Origin: Paenibacillus tianmuensis
Lineage (GTDB): Bacteria > Bacillota > Bacilli > Paenibacillales > NBRC-103111
Direction of reading: 5' to 3'
Length of the DNA: 53,184 nucleotides
Assembly (NCBI RefSeq): GCF_900100345.1
Contig: NZ_FMTT01000044.1
Coordinates: 1 to 53,184 of the forward strand
Every line of letters starts with the position of its first letter. Position 1 is the stretch's first letter. Shown piece after piece: positions 1 to 6,976 of the stretch. The notes under the pieces were generated by a model that ran no database searches, had not been told where the DNA came from, and saw nothing but the letters and a program-made list of their open reading frames with translations. The position numbers were made by a program, and so were the translations under genes.

Positions 1-240
1 GGCACCCATGACATTCGAACGTATATCGAATCCCAAGACGCAACGTTCTGCATCCCTCCAAAATCGAATACGGCAAATCCTTGGGAATGCGACTTTTACC
101 AGTATAAAGAACGGCATGTTGTGGAATGTTTTTTCAACAAACTCAAACAATTCCGTGGGATCGCAACACGCTACGATAAACTTTCTCGAAACTTTTTGAG
201 CTTTGCTTTTTTGGCTTCTGCCATGATTTTGTTGAAGTAG
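1..240 (+). CDS. IS5-type transposase, C-terminal fragment
   Basis: The frame starting at base 1 is open for 79 codons to TAG at 238-240. It ends with motifs typical of the C-terminus of IS5-family DDE transposases: an ERHVVECFFNKLKQF block carrying the catalytic Glu of the DDE triad, then RYDKLSRNFLSF and a hydrophobic tail. The start lies outside the window, so it cannot be said whether the element is intact. The other ATG-initiated frame over this stretch (8-199) is a shadow. A probable terminal inverted repeat follows 13 bases after the stop, as expected for a compact IS. Confidence 0.85.
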   Translation, partial: GTHDIRTYIESQDATFCIPPKSNTANPWECDFYQYKERHVVECFFNKLKQFRGIATRYDKLSRNFLSFAFLASAMILLK

Positions 241-252
241 TTCCACTATGAT

Positions 253-270
253 GAGTTTTCAGACACGCCC
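253..270. repeat. Probable right terminal repeat of the IS5-type element
   Basis: GAGTTTTCAGACACGCCC lies just after the transposase stop. It sits exactly where an interrupted leftward reading frame loses its sense, so it is probably the right end of the IS. The following bases (TAG, 271-273) may be part of a short target duplication. The left end is outside the window, so the match between the two ends cannot be tested. Confidence 0.6.
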
Positions 271-360
271 TAGTTCAGAATATCTCAAATTTTTCTCTTT
301 TCTAAGTTGGAAGATGAAATCTGAGATGGTTTTTCTTTGTGCTTTCATATCCATCTTCAT
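259..360 (-). pseudogene. 5' remnant of a small regulator-like gene cut by the IS
   Basis: On the minus strand an ATG at 360 is preceded by AAGGGG seven bases upstream. It opens a frame of about 30 residues that runs into the IS end at 270 and stops at 259. The sequence (MKAQRKTISDFIFQLRKEKN) resembles the first helix of Cro/C1-type repressors, but too little is left for a family call. A good sigma-A promoter and a palindrome lie just upstream (389-423), as for an autoregulated repressor. The gene was most likely truncated by insertion of the element at 1-270. Confidence 0.55.
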
Positions 361-388
361 GCAATTTCCCCTTTTTATTGAAATTATA

Positions 389-423
389 CAAGTGATTATA
401 GCAAACGGTATATCACTTGACAA
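389..423 (-). promoter_or_regulatory. Sigma-A promoter with overlapping inverted repeat
   Basis: Read on the minus strand: TTGTCA (418-423), 17 bases, TATAAT (395-400), driving the truncated gene that starts at 360. An inverted repeat with perfect 8-base arms (CAAGTGAT at 389-396, ATCACTTG at 412-419) covers both promoter boxes. This is the position expected for a repressor operator. Confidence 0.65.
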
Positions 424-690
424 TGAGTTAAAGTTTTTTTTGATATTGCCCGTTCTTCTCAAGGAAGTTAGGTTGAACAAAAGTAAACATTTTCGATAAA
501 TTTCTACAATCTTAAGTGTTATTGTTAATTATTGTAATTAGATATGAATTTTCCGGTTAATTTCCTGAATAAAATAGATAGAATGTACTATTAACATTTA
601 TTATGAAATTATTATAAATTATGGATTGGCATTTCGTCGACGGAAACTTGTCCAAAAATGACTACAGTAGTTAAACAAACCTAATCAATT
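424..690. other. AT-rich intergenic stretch without a supported gene
   Basis: Very AT-rich sequence between the two divergent promoters. The plus-strand frame from 248 to 499 overlaps the better-supported leftward remnant, lacks a ribosome site and shows no family signature. I see no RNA gene or terminator here. Confidence 0.5.
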
Positions 691-719
691 TTGACAACAT
701 GTAAACAACTGGATATTAA
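691..719 (+). promoter_or_regulatory. Sigma-A promoter of the C39-like peptidase gene
   Basis: TTGACA (691-696), 17 bases, TATTAA (714-719). Transcription would start near 726, giving a very short leader with GGAGGTG (731-737) in front of the GTG start at 743. Confidence 0.7.
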
Positions 720-742
720 AATTTTTTTATGGAGGTGTTTTC

Positions 743-1480
743 GTGGCAAAAGTCAAAAATGTATCGTTTTTGAAGGTTTGTGCAGTAAGCTTGTTCGCAT
801 TGTCCGTCAGCCCAGTTCATGCTTTTGCTGCTGGGACTGGCGATAACCCGGCATTTACGCCCGACATCAAATCTCCTAAACAAATTCAAGCTGAAGCGAT
901 CAAGGAGAAAGAATTAGCCACTTATAAACTTAATCGAGCTTCATTTTTGGCTGCCGGAAGTCAGAAGGAAATTGCTGTACCCAGCTTCAAACAAGAAACA
1001 AGTTACTGGTGCGGGCCAGCAACAACAAAACAAGTGCTACATTTTTTTAATGGCAGCTCCTTGTCGCAACAAGATTATGCAAAGCAACTTGGAACAACAA
1101 AGGATGGAACAGACTTTTCCAAAGTAGATGACGTCCTTAATGCAAATCAATCAAAAACAACGTATATTTACAAGTCGTTCAACGACAACGAGTTTAGCGA
1201 CTGGAAAAACACACTGGAAATCGATATCAACGCTTCTTATCCTACAGTGCTCGACTTGAAAATCACCCCGCAAAATATGCCGAAGTATACCGCCGAAGTT
1301 GAAGGGCATATTTTAAACGCTTCTGGCTATGATTACGTTTATGGAAGCGCACCTGAAATCCGGTTGACAGATCCTTTCGACCAAGGCAATCGCGGCGTTA
1401 CGTTGGGAAATGTTTGGCACCCAATGGATGGGGTTTGGAATGCCAACCAAGCTCATTTTAGAAAAGCAATTCTTTGGTAA
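743..1480 (+). CDS. Secreted C39-like cysteine peptidase
   Basis: A 245-residue protein with a typical Sec signal peptide (KVK at the N-terminus, a hydrophobic core at about 8-24, and AFA-A near 27-30). The mature part resembles the Peptidase_C39_2 family of papain-fold proteins. The candidate catalytic Cys90 lies in SYWCGPATTKQ, His189 in VEGHILNASGYD, and Asp210 in RLTDPFDQ. The GTG start is set by GGAGGTG seven bases upstream. It is monocistronic, flanked by a promoter (691-719) and a terminator (1498-1523). No ABC transporter or bacteriocin precursor accompanies it, so it is more likely an exported hydrolase than a leader-processing peptidase. Its substrate is unknown. Confidence 0.75.
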   Translation: MAKVKNVSFLKVCAVSLFALSVSPVHAFAAGTGDNPAFTPDIKSPKQIQAEAIKEKELATYKLNRASFLAAGSQKEIAVPSFKQETSYWCGPATTKQVLHFFNGSSLSQQDYAKQLGTTKDGTDFSKVDDVLNANQSKTTYIYKSFNDNEFSDWKNTLEIDINASYPTVLDLKITPQNMPKYTAEVEGHILNASGYDYVYGSAPEIRLTDPFDQGNRGVTLGNVWHPMDGVWNANQAHFRKAILW

Positions 1481-1497
1481 TATTCATTCAAATCAAA

Positions 1498-1523
1498 ACA
1501 GGCGAGGATTCTTCCTCGCCTGT
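1498..1523 (+). terminator. Intrinsic terminator
   Basis: Perfect 11-base stem ACAGGCGAGGA / TCCTCGCCTGT with a 4-base loop directly after the peptidase gene. The T tract is short (TTCTT). Confidence 0.7.
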
Positions 1524-1542
1524 TCTTAGGAGATAATAACGT

Positions 1543-2445
1543 ATGAAAAGAAAAGCGATTGTAGGTTTTTCAATAAGCATTGCTATCTGTGTTTCTATTG
1601 CATTTATTTTTTATAGCAAACATGCGTCCCCCACAAATACTAGCAAAGATCCATCATCTACTGAACAAGCATCCAATACGCCGGAGGTACAGAAAAATAG
1701 TAATGTAGCCTCCTCTTTTTCCATTCCTGGGACGCTGTATGTCCAGAAAAACACCGCTTCTCTGCTCCTTATTTACTTCATTTAATGAAGCGCTGTATAT
1801 TTTCAAGGGCGGTGAATCCGCAATTGCAACATACAAGTGGCTTAATACAACCCCTTTGACAATTTCCTTTTCAATCCAAGTTAATTTGTCTTTATGTATT
1901 CTTAATATGGGAGGCAAAATTTGATCTTGACCGACCCCTTTACGAACCGTTGTTATTTTTTGGGTGCGAAGGTCCATGCATTTAAGTTGCCAGGGAAGAT
2001 CGCCCTTTTCATCACGTTTTCTTTCGTATTCCACCCAAAACAGTTTATCTAAGTAACCTACTAAAGAGTTAATAATTTTACGGTTCGGAGCCGTGTAAAT
2101 TTTGATATCACCGCCAGCAACGATTGGCTCGTTTGGACACAAGATGGAGAAGTTACGATAGCTTCCTATTCGTCAGGCGAAATCCTCCATAAAGTAAAAG
2201 AAAAAACATCAAATACAACAACGGACTCACCTTTCATTGTTGATGATATATTGTTCTATCGTACTTCGATGTTAAACATCAACGCAGTTAACTTAAAGAC
2301 CGGGGAACGGACAATTGTAGCCAACAACGGCTCCATAACATCAAAAATCTTCAATAGTTCTAACTCCTTAGGTTTTTCATATATGCCCGCGATTAAACAA
2401 AGTACTGATGAAGCGGCGTTTATTCAATTTACACTCTTAGAATAA
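1543..2445 (+). pseudogene. Membrane-anchored beta-propeller-like protein, broken by an internal inversion
   Basis: The gene starts at an ATG with AGGAG upstream and an N-terminal membrane anchor (about residues 7-24), then a Ser/Thr/Asn-rich linker. After about residue 69 the plus frame loses sense. The protein continues on the minus strand (about 2096 down to 1751: a KLFWVEYERK segment, repeated LTW/LFW motifs of propeller blades) and resumes on the plus strand from about 2097 (NFDITASNDWLVWTQDG) to the stop at 2443-2445. All three parts share one codon phase. Flipping 1751-2096 gives a continuous 300-codon ORF. Family: TolB/WD-like propeller repeats, function unknown. As it stands only an 80-residue product can be made. 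Confidence 0.75.
1751..2096 (-). other. Inverted DNA segment inside the propeller gene
   Basis: This segment carries the middle of the interrupted gene in reverse. Its ends are marked by a short imperfect inverted repeat: ACACCGCTTC (1751-1760) and GGAGCCGTGT (2087-2096), matching at 8 of 10 positions. The sum of the breakpoint coordinates keeps codon phase, so re-inversion joins LYVQKN to TAPNRKIINS on one side and NKEQRSGV to NFDITASND on the other with no stop. Breakpoints are inferred and could shift by a few bases. Confidence 0.65.
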
Positions 2446-2764
2446 TGGTTTGAGAACTCGTAGGCTAAAGAGGGACACAAAATCAACACCGCTATACAGC
2501 GGCCGCGTTGACATATACGGTTTGGGAATCAATATCCCGAATAAAATACCTGATGAAAAATGAAAAACAGACTTACCAAGGGCATTACTCTCCACCTCCG
2601 GAATGCAGCTTCCTACAGAGATAAGCGGTAATTCCACCAAATTCGTTCCTACAGACTCCAAAAAAATGGATAGTCCCATAAATAGAACTGCCGCGACGGC
2701 AATTGCCATACAATAATTAAGTCTGATGGCAAGCAAATTTTGATGCCTCATATGCCCACAGTCA
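2446..2764. other. No well-supported gene; possible decayed membrane protein
   Basis: A leftward frame (2751-2437, 104 residues) has a hydrophobic stretch around residues 14-30 but lacks a good ribosome site and has no recognisable family. A short plus-strand run (about 2510-2564, VDIYGLGINIPNKIPDEK then stop) also looks protein-like. The stretch is best regarded as gene debris. Confidence 0.35.
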
Positions 2765-3013
2765 TTGCTTAATGCTTTATTTGTTCACGATGGATGTCTT
2801 GCGGAAATGGACCGGACGTGTACAGAATTGGGGGCAAACTTTGTTGCAACATCTGGGTACTGGTATCTATCACGTACGATGCTGATGTTCGGGCACGGCT
2901 ATAAGTCTTTAGAGGAGGGCCTGCTGATTGTGGAAATTTCGAGTATAAGCAAAGGAAAAATTATAAACTATCAATTGCATGTTTTGTACGAGAAAGAGTC
3001 CCTGCCCGCTTAA
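2765..3013 (+). CDS. Hypothetical protein, probably a 3' gene fragment
   Basis: 82 codons, ending at the shared terminator. The C-terminal 50 residues (from SGYWYLSRTMLMFGHGYKSL onward) have the composition of a real folded protein, while the first ~20 residues and the lack of a ribosome site suggest that the true 5' part is missing. I do not recognise the family. It converges with the XRE gene at 3010-3237, overlapping it by 4 bases. Confidence 0.4.
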   Translation: MLNALFVHDGCLAEMDRTCTELGANFVATSGYWYLSRTMLMFGHGYKSLEEGLLIVEISSISKGKIINYQLHVLYEKESLPA

Positions 3014-3033
3014 TCCGCTGGCAAGGACTCTTT
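2993..3033. terminator. Bidirectional intrinsic terminator
   Basis: Arms AAAGAGTCC (2993-3001) and GGACTCTTT (3025-3033) are perfectly complementary, with extra pairing TGCC/GGCA inside. T runs lie on both sides. It serves both the rightward fragment and the leftward XRE gene. Confidence 0.7.
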
Positions 3034-3237
3034 TCTTTCGCCCTCATGCTCAAATATCTTGCCGACACTAACATTCAAATATAAGCAGAGCTTGTCTAAT
3101 GTCTCAAGGTCAATTCTTTTAGCCCGCCCATGATAAAGTTCGGTCACCGTATTACGGGCAAGGCCTGTACCATCCACTACGTCGGATATTTTTAGACGTT
3201 TGCGCCCCATGATTTCGCTTAACTTATTGATGATCAA
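3010..3237 (-). CDS. Small XRE-family DNA-binding regulator
   Basis: A 75-residue stand-alone Cro/C1-type helix-turn-helix protein of the YozG/HTH_26 type. Residues about 15-40 (LKISDVVDGTGLARNTVTEL) form the helix-turn-helix and LETLDKLCLYLNVSVGKIFE follows as the usual fourth and fifth helices. The start is TTG at 3237, with GGGAGGG eight bases upstream. Its own promoter lies at 3262-3290. It is divergent from a small ORF and an antitoxin gene, so it may control both directions. Target unknown. Confidence 0.8.
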   Translation of the reverse strand: MIINKLSEIMGRKRLKISDVVDGTGLARNTVTELYHGRAKRIDLETLDKLCLYLNVSVGKIFEHEGERKESLPAD

Positions 3238-3261
3238 AACTTTTTCCCTCCCTTTATCTTC

Positions 3262-3290
3262 ATGATATCAAAGTTAACGAAAATGATCAA
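3262..3290 (-). promoter_or_regulatory. Promoter of the XRE gene
   Basis: Minus strand: TTGATC (3285-3290), 17 bases, TATCAT (3262-3267). The spacer and boxes contain the near-palindromic words TGATCA and TGATATCA, possible binding sites for the product. Confidence 0.6.
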
Positions 3291-3294
3291 AAAG

Positions 3295-3336
3295 TTGACT
3301 ATAATAATTGACTTGATGATATTTTTGTTATAATAA
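3295..3336 (+). promoter_or_regulatory. Promoter region of the small ORF and Phd antitoxin
   Basis: Two TTGACT boxes (3295-3300 and 3308-3313) precede GATATT (3318-3323, 17-base spacing from the first) and TATAATAA (3329-3336). Which pairing is used cannot be decided by eye. Confidence 0.5.
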
Positions 3337-3364
3337 ATGTGGCTTAACTGCGAAGGAGGAAATG

Positions 3365-3499
3365 ATGAGTATAGGGCTAAGAAAACTGTTGAAAGATTTT
3401 CAGGATATCCAGATGGTTTGGGAAGCGGAGAAGAAGTCTTGGGAATACGAAAATGAAAAAATGAATGCCATGGATACGATAAATAATGATAAATTATAG
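3365..3499 (+). CDS. Small hypothetical protein upstream of the antitoxin
   Basis: 44 codons beginning at ATG 3365, or at the adjacent ATG 3362, preceded by a strong AAGGAGG (3353-3359). The product is highly charged and probably helical (MSIGLRKLLKDFQDIQMVWE, then Glu/Lys-rich). It follows a good promoter and lies 33 bases before the Phd-type gene, so the two are probably cotranscribed. No family recognised. The ribosome site is the main evidence that it is translated. Confidence 0.5.
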   Translation: MSIGLRKLLKDFQDIQMVWEAEKKSWEYENEKMNAMDTINNDKL

Positions 3500-3532
3500 T
3501 CAGACTAATAGTATAGGAAAGGGCGTGAAACG

Positions 3533-3793
3533 ATGCATATAAAACCGTCTACGACCATTCGTCAGGATTACAACGGGTTTTCGAAGTTTTGCCATGAGAT
3601 TGATGAACCCGTTGTGCTAACACGCAATGGAGAAGCCGATTTGGTGGTGATGAGCCATGAAGCTTTTCGCCGTATGGAAGCCAGAATCAAATTGCAAGCC
3701 AAGCTTCTGGTAGCCGAGAAGCAAGTTGCCGAAGGCGCTGAACTATTGGATCATGATCAAGTCATGGCAAACCTGCGGAGGAAAGTGAATTGA
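3533..3793 (+). CDS. Phd/YefM-family antitoxin without a toxin partner
   Basis: 86 residues matching the Phd/YefM fold: a TIRQDYNGFSKFCHEIDEPVVLTRNGEADLVVMS N-terminal DNA-binding core with the usual EAFRRMEARI helix, then a C-terminal tail that would normally wrap the toxin. The start is ATG 3533 after AAAGGGCG. In complete systems a RelE/ParE or Doc toxin follows within a few bases. Here only a nine-codon frame (TTG at 3791, stop at 3818-3820) follows before the terminator at 3865. The toxin appears to have been lost, leaving an orphan antitoxin. Confidence 0.75.
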   Translation: MHIKPSTTIRQDYNGFSKFCHEIDEPVVLTRNGEADLVVMSHEAFRRMEARIKLQAKLLVAEKQVAEGAELLDHDQVMANLRRKVN

Positions 3794-3864
3794 TTTTCCC
3801 AAAAATGGGATTAATATAGGAAACGGATGGCCCAAGAAAACAAGCAAATACAGACATGTTCCGC

Positions 3865-3890
3865 AAGCCCTCTACAATGAAGGGCTTTTT
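3865..3890 (+). terminator. Intrinsic terminator
   Basis: AAGCCCT (3865-3871), a 9-base loop, AGGGCTT (3881-3887), then a run of T. It closes the antitoxin transcript. Confidence 0.8.
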
Positions 3891-3953
3891 GTTTTGCCTG
3901 ATGCTGGAGAGGCAGATTCATTCCACACCGAATGTTGCGATATCCAGTAACAC

Positions 3954-3969
3954 ATGTTACTGTTAACAT
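3954..3969 (+). promoter_or_regulatory. PadR-type operator
   Basis: ATGTTACTGTTAACAT matches the ATGT-N8-ACAT form described for PadR-family operators. It lies 27 bases before the PadR gene start. A second ATGTTACT copy (3970-3977) follows. This suggests autoregulation. Confidence 0.65.
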
Positions 3970-3995
3970 ATGTTACTGAACAAGGAGCAACTAAT

Positions 3996-4913
3996 ATGTC
4001 CATTGCACACGCCATTCTGGGGATTTTAAGCTGGAAGTCTGTCACGGGCTACGATATGAAAAAAATCATTCAAGACTCCCCCTTCATGTACTGGTCGGCC
4101 AGCAACAATCAGATCTACAGATCGCTGGTGCAACTGCTGGACGAATGCTTCGTGACCTGCGAAGTTCAGCACCAGGAGAGCTCGCCCTCGAAAAAGATTT
4201 ATACGATCACGAAAGAAGGAGCGGCCGAACTGAAGTACTGGGTGCTTTCCACGCCCGAACCTCCGGATTTGAAGAAATCGTTTCTGATTCAGCTTGCTTG
4301 GGCGGATCAGCTAAGCACGGACGAATTGAACGCTCTGTTTACAAAATATGAAGAGGAAGTCCGGGCGCAGGTTTTATTGCAGCAGGAAAAAAAGCTCAGA
4401 GGCCCGTTTTCACCCGGCAGAACCGCCAGGGAGATCTACTTATGGGATATGATCTACGATAGTTTAATCGATTTCTATAAACGTGAATGGGAATGGATTC
4501 AAAAGCTTCGCAGCGAACTGCGGATTCCCATGGAGAAGGAGGCCAATCCAATGAAATTTCAAGTCATTGAAAGAGGTACGAAAAAATACGTGGAATGCGC
4601 TTCTGTCGAAACACCGCTGCGCACAGGACAAGATGCATTGGATCTTATCGCGGCATGCCTCGAAAATGATACCAATCTACTGGTGCTTCACGCGGAGGCG
4701 CTTTCCGACGATTTCTTCAACCTTAGAACGGGTCTGGCAGGAGAGATGCTGCAAAAATTCGTGAACTATCGTGTGAAAGCAGCCCTTATAATAACGAACG
4801 AGCAGGTTGTGAAAGGGAGATTTAAAGAGCTGCTGGCCGAAGCTAACAAAGGAAATGATTTCAGGGTATTCGGCAGCACCGGGGAAGCTGAGGGATGGCT
4901 TCTGGACTTGTAA
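3996..4913 (+). CDS. PadR-family regulator fused to a DUF4180 domain
   Basis: 305 residues from ATG 3996, with AAGGAG eight bases upstream. The frame is open further 5' but without a ribosome site. Residues 1-85 form the PadR winged helix (AHAILGILSWKSVTGYDMKKII, then the wing SKKIYTITKEG). About 85-175 are the PadR C-terminal helices. From about residue 186 (MKFQVIERGTKKYVEC) a DUF4180-like domain runs to the end. DUF4180 is also found as a separate protein, so this is a fusion; its role is unknown. The operator at 3954-3969 argues for autorepression. The next gene, an alpha/beta hydrolase, was probably the regulated partner but is broken. Confidence 0.8.
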   Translation: MSIAHAILGILSWKSVTGYDMKKIIQDSPFMYWSASNNQIYRSLVQLLDECFVTCEVQHQESSPSKKIYTITKEGAAELKYWVLSTPEPPDLKKSFLIQLAWADQLSTDELNALFTKYEEEVRAQVLLQQEKKLRGPFSPGRTAREIYLWDMIYDSLIDFYKREWEWIQKLRSELRIPMEKEANPMKFQVIERGTKKYVECASVETPLRTGQDALDLIAACLENDTNLLVLHAEALSDDFFNLRTGLAGEMLQKFVNYRVKAALIITNEQVVKGRFKELLAEANKGNDFRVFGSTGEAEGWLLDL

Positions 4914-4932
4914 TGAAATGGAGCACAATCAG

Positions 4933-5434
4933 ATGAAAGTTCATGTTGCGTTTAAATCCGCAGAAGGGAAAAACGAGGTCTACAGCATGTACGATTCGCT
5001 GCTCAAGCAGTGGACGTCGCCGCATGAAACATTGTACGTTCCTACCCGTTATGGAGATACGTTTGTGATCGCCAGCGGCGAAAAGGCCGCTCCGCCCCTG
5101 CTGCTGCTTCACGGCGCCGGGATGAATTTGGCCATGTGGCTCGGAGAGGCGCGGGAGTATTCCCGCAGTTTCCGGGTATATGCTGATTGGAAAAAACTTT
5201 AATTACCGCCGCGAGCAGATTCCTTTGTTTGCCGACGACGAATTAAAGCGGCTAACGATGTCTGTCGTTCTGTTCGTGGGCGCAAAGGATATTATGCTTC
5301 ATTCCGCCAAGACGGCCAAGCGATTGGGAAGCTTGCTTCCGCATGCCCGAATTCAAATTTTACCGGATGCCGGGCATGTTCTTACCCACCTTGCCGCTCA
5401 AATCATCCCTTTTTTGGAATCGGAAAAGCTATAA
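4933..5434 (+). pseudogene. Alpha/beta-hydrolase with internal deletion
   Basis: From ATG 4933 the frame encodes a normal hydrolase N-terminus, including the oxyanion-hole region LLLLHGAGMNLAMW, and loses sense near 5178 after SRSFRVYA. The C-terminal part resumes in another frame from about 5180 (GKNFNYRREQIPLF, then VVLFVGAKDIMLH with the acid residue region and DAGHVLTH with the catalytic His). Roughly 100 residues, including the GxSxG nucleophile elbow, are missing. Deletion plus frameshift make it non-functional. It lies directly after the PadR gene. Confidence 0.8.
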
Positions 5435-5510
5435 CAAGCATCGGCTCTAGGGGGAGTGGCAGCGATACGGTGAAGGCCGCGCCTTTGCTGGGCAGTCTCC
5501 TCTCCCGTCT

Positions 5511-6851
5511 TCATCCGATGGTGATTTTCCCTTCCGGATACCGGTACAGCTCTTTTTTCGGATTCGGCTGCAAGGCGAACGCCAGCGTCACAAGTCCCAC
5601 TCGTCCAATAAACATGACGCAAATCATCAAAATTTTGCCGGCAAACGTCAGGTCGGCGGTCAACCCCATGCTGAGGCCTACCGTACCGAAGGCCGAGGTC
5701 GTCTCGAACAAGATTTTTAGAAAATCCTGGTCTTGGAAGGTGGACAGCAGCATCGTCGCGAATGCGAGGAACAATACGGCGGTCAGGGTGAACGTGACGG
5801 CTTTGTAGATGTCCTTCTCAGGCAGCCGGTGGCGGAACAGCACGACGTCTTCCTTGCCGCGCAGCATCGCCACGAAAGCCCCGACCAGGATCGCGAACGT
5901 CGTGAGCCGGATGCCTCCTCCGGTAGAGCCGGGAGCTGCGCCGATGAACATCATGATAATCATCAGAAACTGCGTGGCGGTCCGAAGCTCAGCGATGTCG
6001 AGCGTGTTGACGCCGGCGGAGCGCAAAGTCATCGATTGGAAGAAAGAGGCGACGATTTTCGTGTCCCAAGGCATGCTGCCCAGCGTCTTCGCATTGGTGA
6101 ATTCGAAGATCAGAATGAGCACGGCGCCCGTCAGCACCAGAATGCCGTTCGTTGACAAGACGACCTTGCTGTGCAAGGACAGCTTGCGGGTCTTGGGAAA
6201 TTCGATCAGCTCCGAGATGACGATAAACCCGATTCCGCCGAAAAAGATGAGCATCATGGAAACGAGATTGATGCCGATATCGTTGACGTAAGGCGTTAAG
6301 CTGCGGAACCCGCCGAACAATTCGAAGCCCGCGTTGTTAAAGATCGACACGGCATGGAACAGGCCGAAATAGGCGGCCTTCCCGAGCGGCATCTCCTGTG
6401 ACCAGCGCAGCATGAAGTAGAACGCAGCGATCCCTTCAATGGTTATCGAATACAGGAATACCCGGATGATCAACCGGACGATGCCGTCAATGTTGGCATG
6501 GTTCATCGACTCTTTCAATAACAGACGGTCCCGCAGCGAGACACGGCGCTTCAACGCCAGCGTGAACCAGGTGGCCATTGTCATGAAGCCGAGTCCGCCC
6601 AACTGCACCATCAGCAGCAGAACGATCTGCCCGAACAACGAAAAATGAACGCCGGTATCGACAACAATCAGTCCGGTGACGCAGGTAGCCGACGTTGCCA
6701 TAAACAAAGCGTCGATGTATCTCATGGACTGCCCGTCCGTAGAGGCGGCCGGCAGGGTTAGCAGAAAAGAGCCGATTATAATAATGAGAGCAAAGCCCCC
6801 CGCCAGTACGCGCGGCGGGGTTATTTTGATCAATTTGGCCGGAGTTTGCAC
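5511..6851 (-). CDS. ktrB: KtrB/TrkH-family potassium uptake channel subunit
   Basis: About 446 residues, the usual KtrB size, highly hydrophobic. The four pore loops are visible: SATCVTGL (about 54-61), FNNAGFELFG (171-180), RSAGVNTLD (about 277-285) and SAFGTVGLSMG (near 390). In this family they carry the selectivity-filter glycines. I chose the GTG at 6851: GAGG lies eight bases upstream, and the promoter -10 box (6903-6908) would place the transcript start inside the longer ATG-6902 reading. In the family KtrB works with a cytoplasmic KtrA gating ring, which is not encoded in the window. The symbol is by family; KtrD is equally possible. Confidence 0.85.
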   Translation of the reverse strand: MQTPAKLIKITPPRVLAGGFALIIIIGSFLLTLPAASTDGQSMRYIDALFMATSATCVTGLIVVDTGVHFSLFGQIVLLLMVQLGGLGFMTMATWFTLALKRRVSLRDRLLLKESMNHANIDGIVRLIIRVFLYSITIEGIAAFYFMLRWSQEMPLGKAAYFGLFHAVSIFNNAGFELFGGFRSLTPYVNDIGINLVSMMLIFFGGIGFIVISELIEFPKTRKLSLHSKVVLSTNGILVLTGAVLILIFEFTNAKTLGSMPWDTKIVASFFQSMTLRSAGVNTLDIAELRTATQFLMIIMMFIGAAPGSTGGGIRLTTFAILVGAFVAMLRGKEDVVLFRHRLPEKDIYKAVTFTLTAVLFLAFATMLLSTFQDQDFLKILFETTSAFGTVGLSMGLTADLTFAGKILMICVMFIGRVGLVTLAFALQPNPKKELYRYPEGKITIG

Positions 6852-6902
6852 CGGATTCACCTCAAGGTCATGTTTCCCACGGATGTAGTCATGGTCTTCC
6901 AT

Positions 6903-6931
6903 ATCATAGCATGGTACGATGCGGATTTCAC
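6903..6931 (-). promoter_or_regulatory. Extended -10 promoter of the KtrB gene
   Basis: Minus strand: GTGAAA (6926-6931), 17 bases, TGC-TATGAT (-10 at 6903-6908). The same arrangement with near-identical flanks occurs before coaA at 17833-17861. The expected start site near 6896 supports the GTG start at 6851. Confidence 0.65.
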
Positions 6932-6976
6932 TATGCGTAAGGTGAACATGGCCCGAAAGGCTTAGGCGGCTGCCGC

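Noticed and set aside
248..499. 83-codon plus-strand frame after the IS
   Set aside because: It spans the IS end and is antisense to the better-supported regulator remnant and its promoter.
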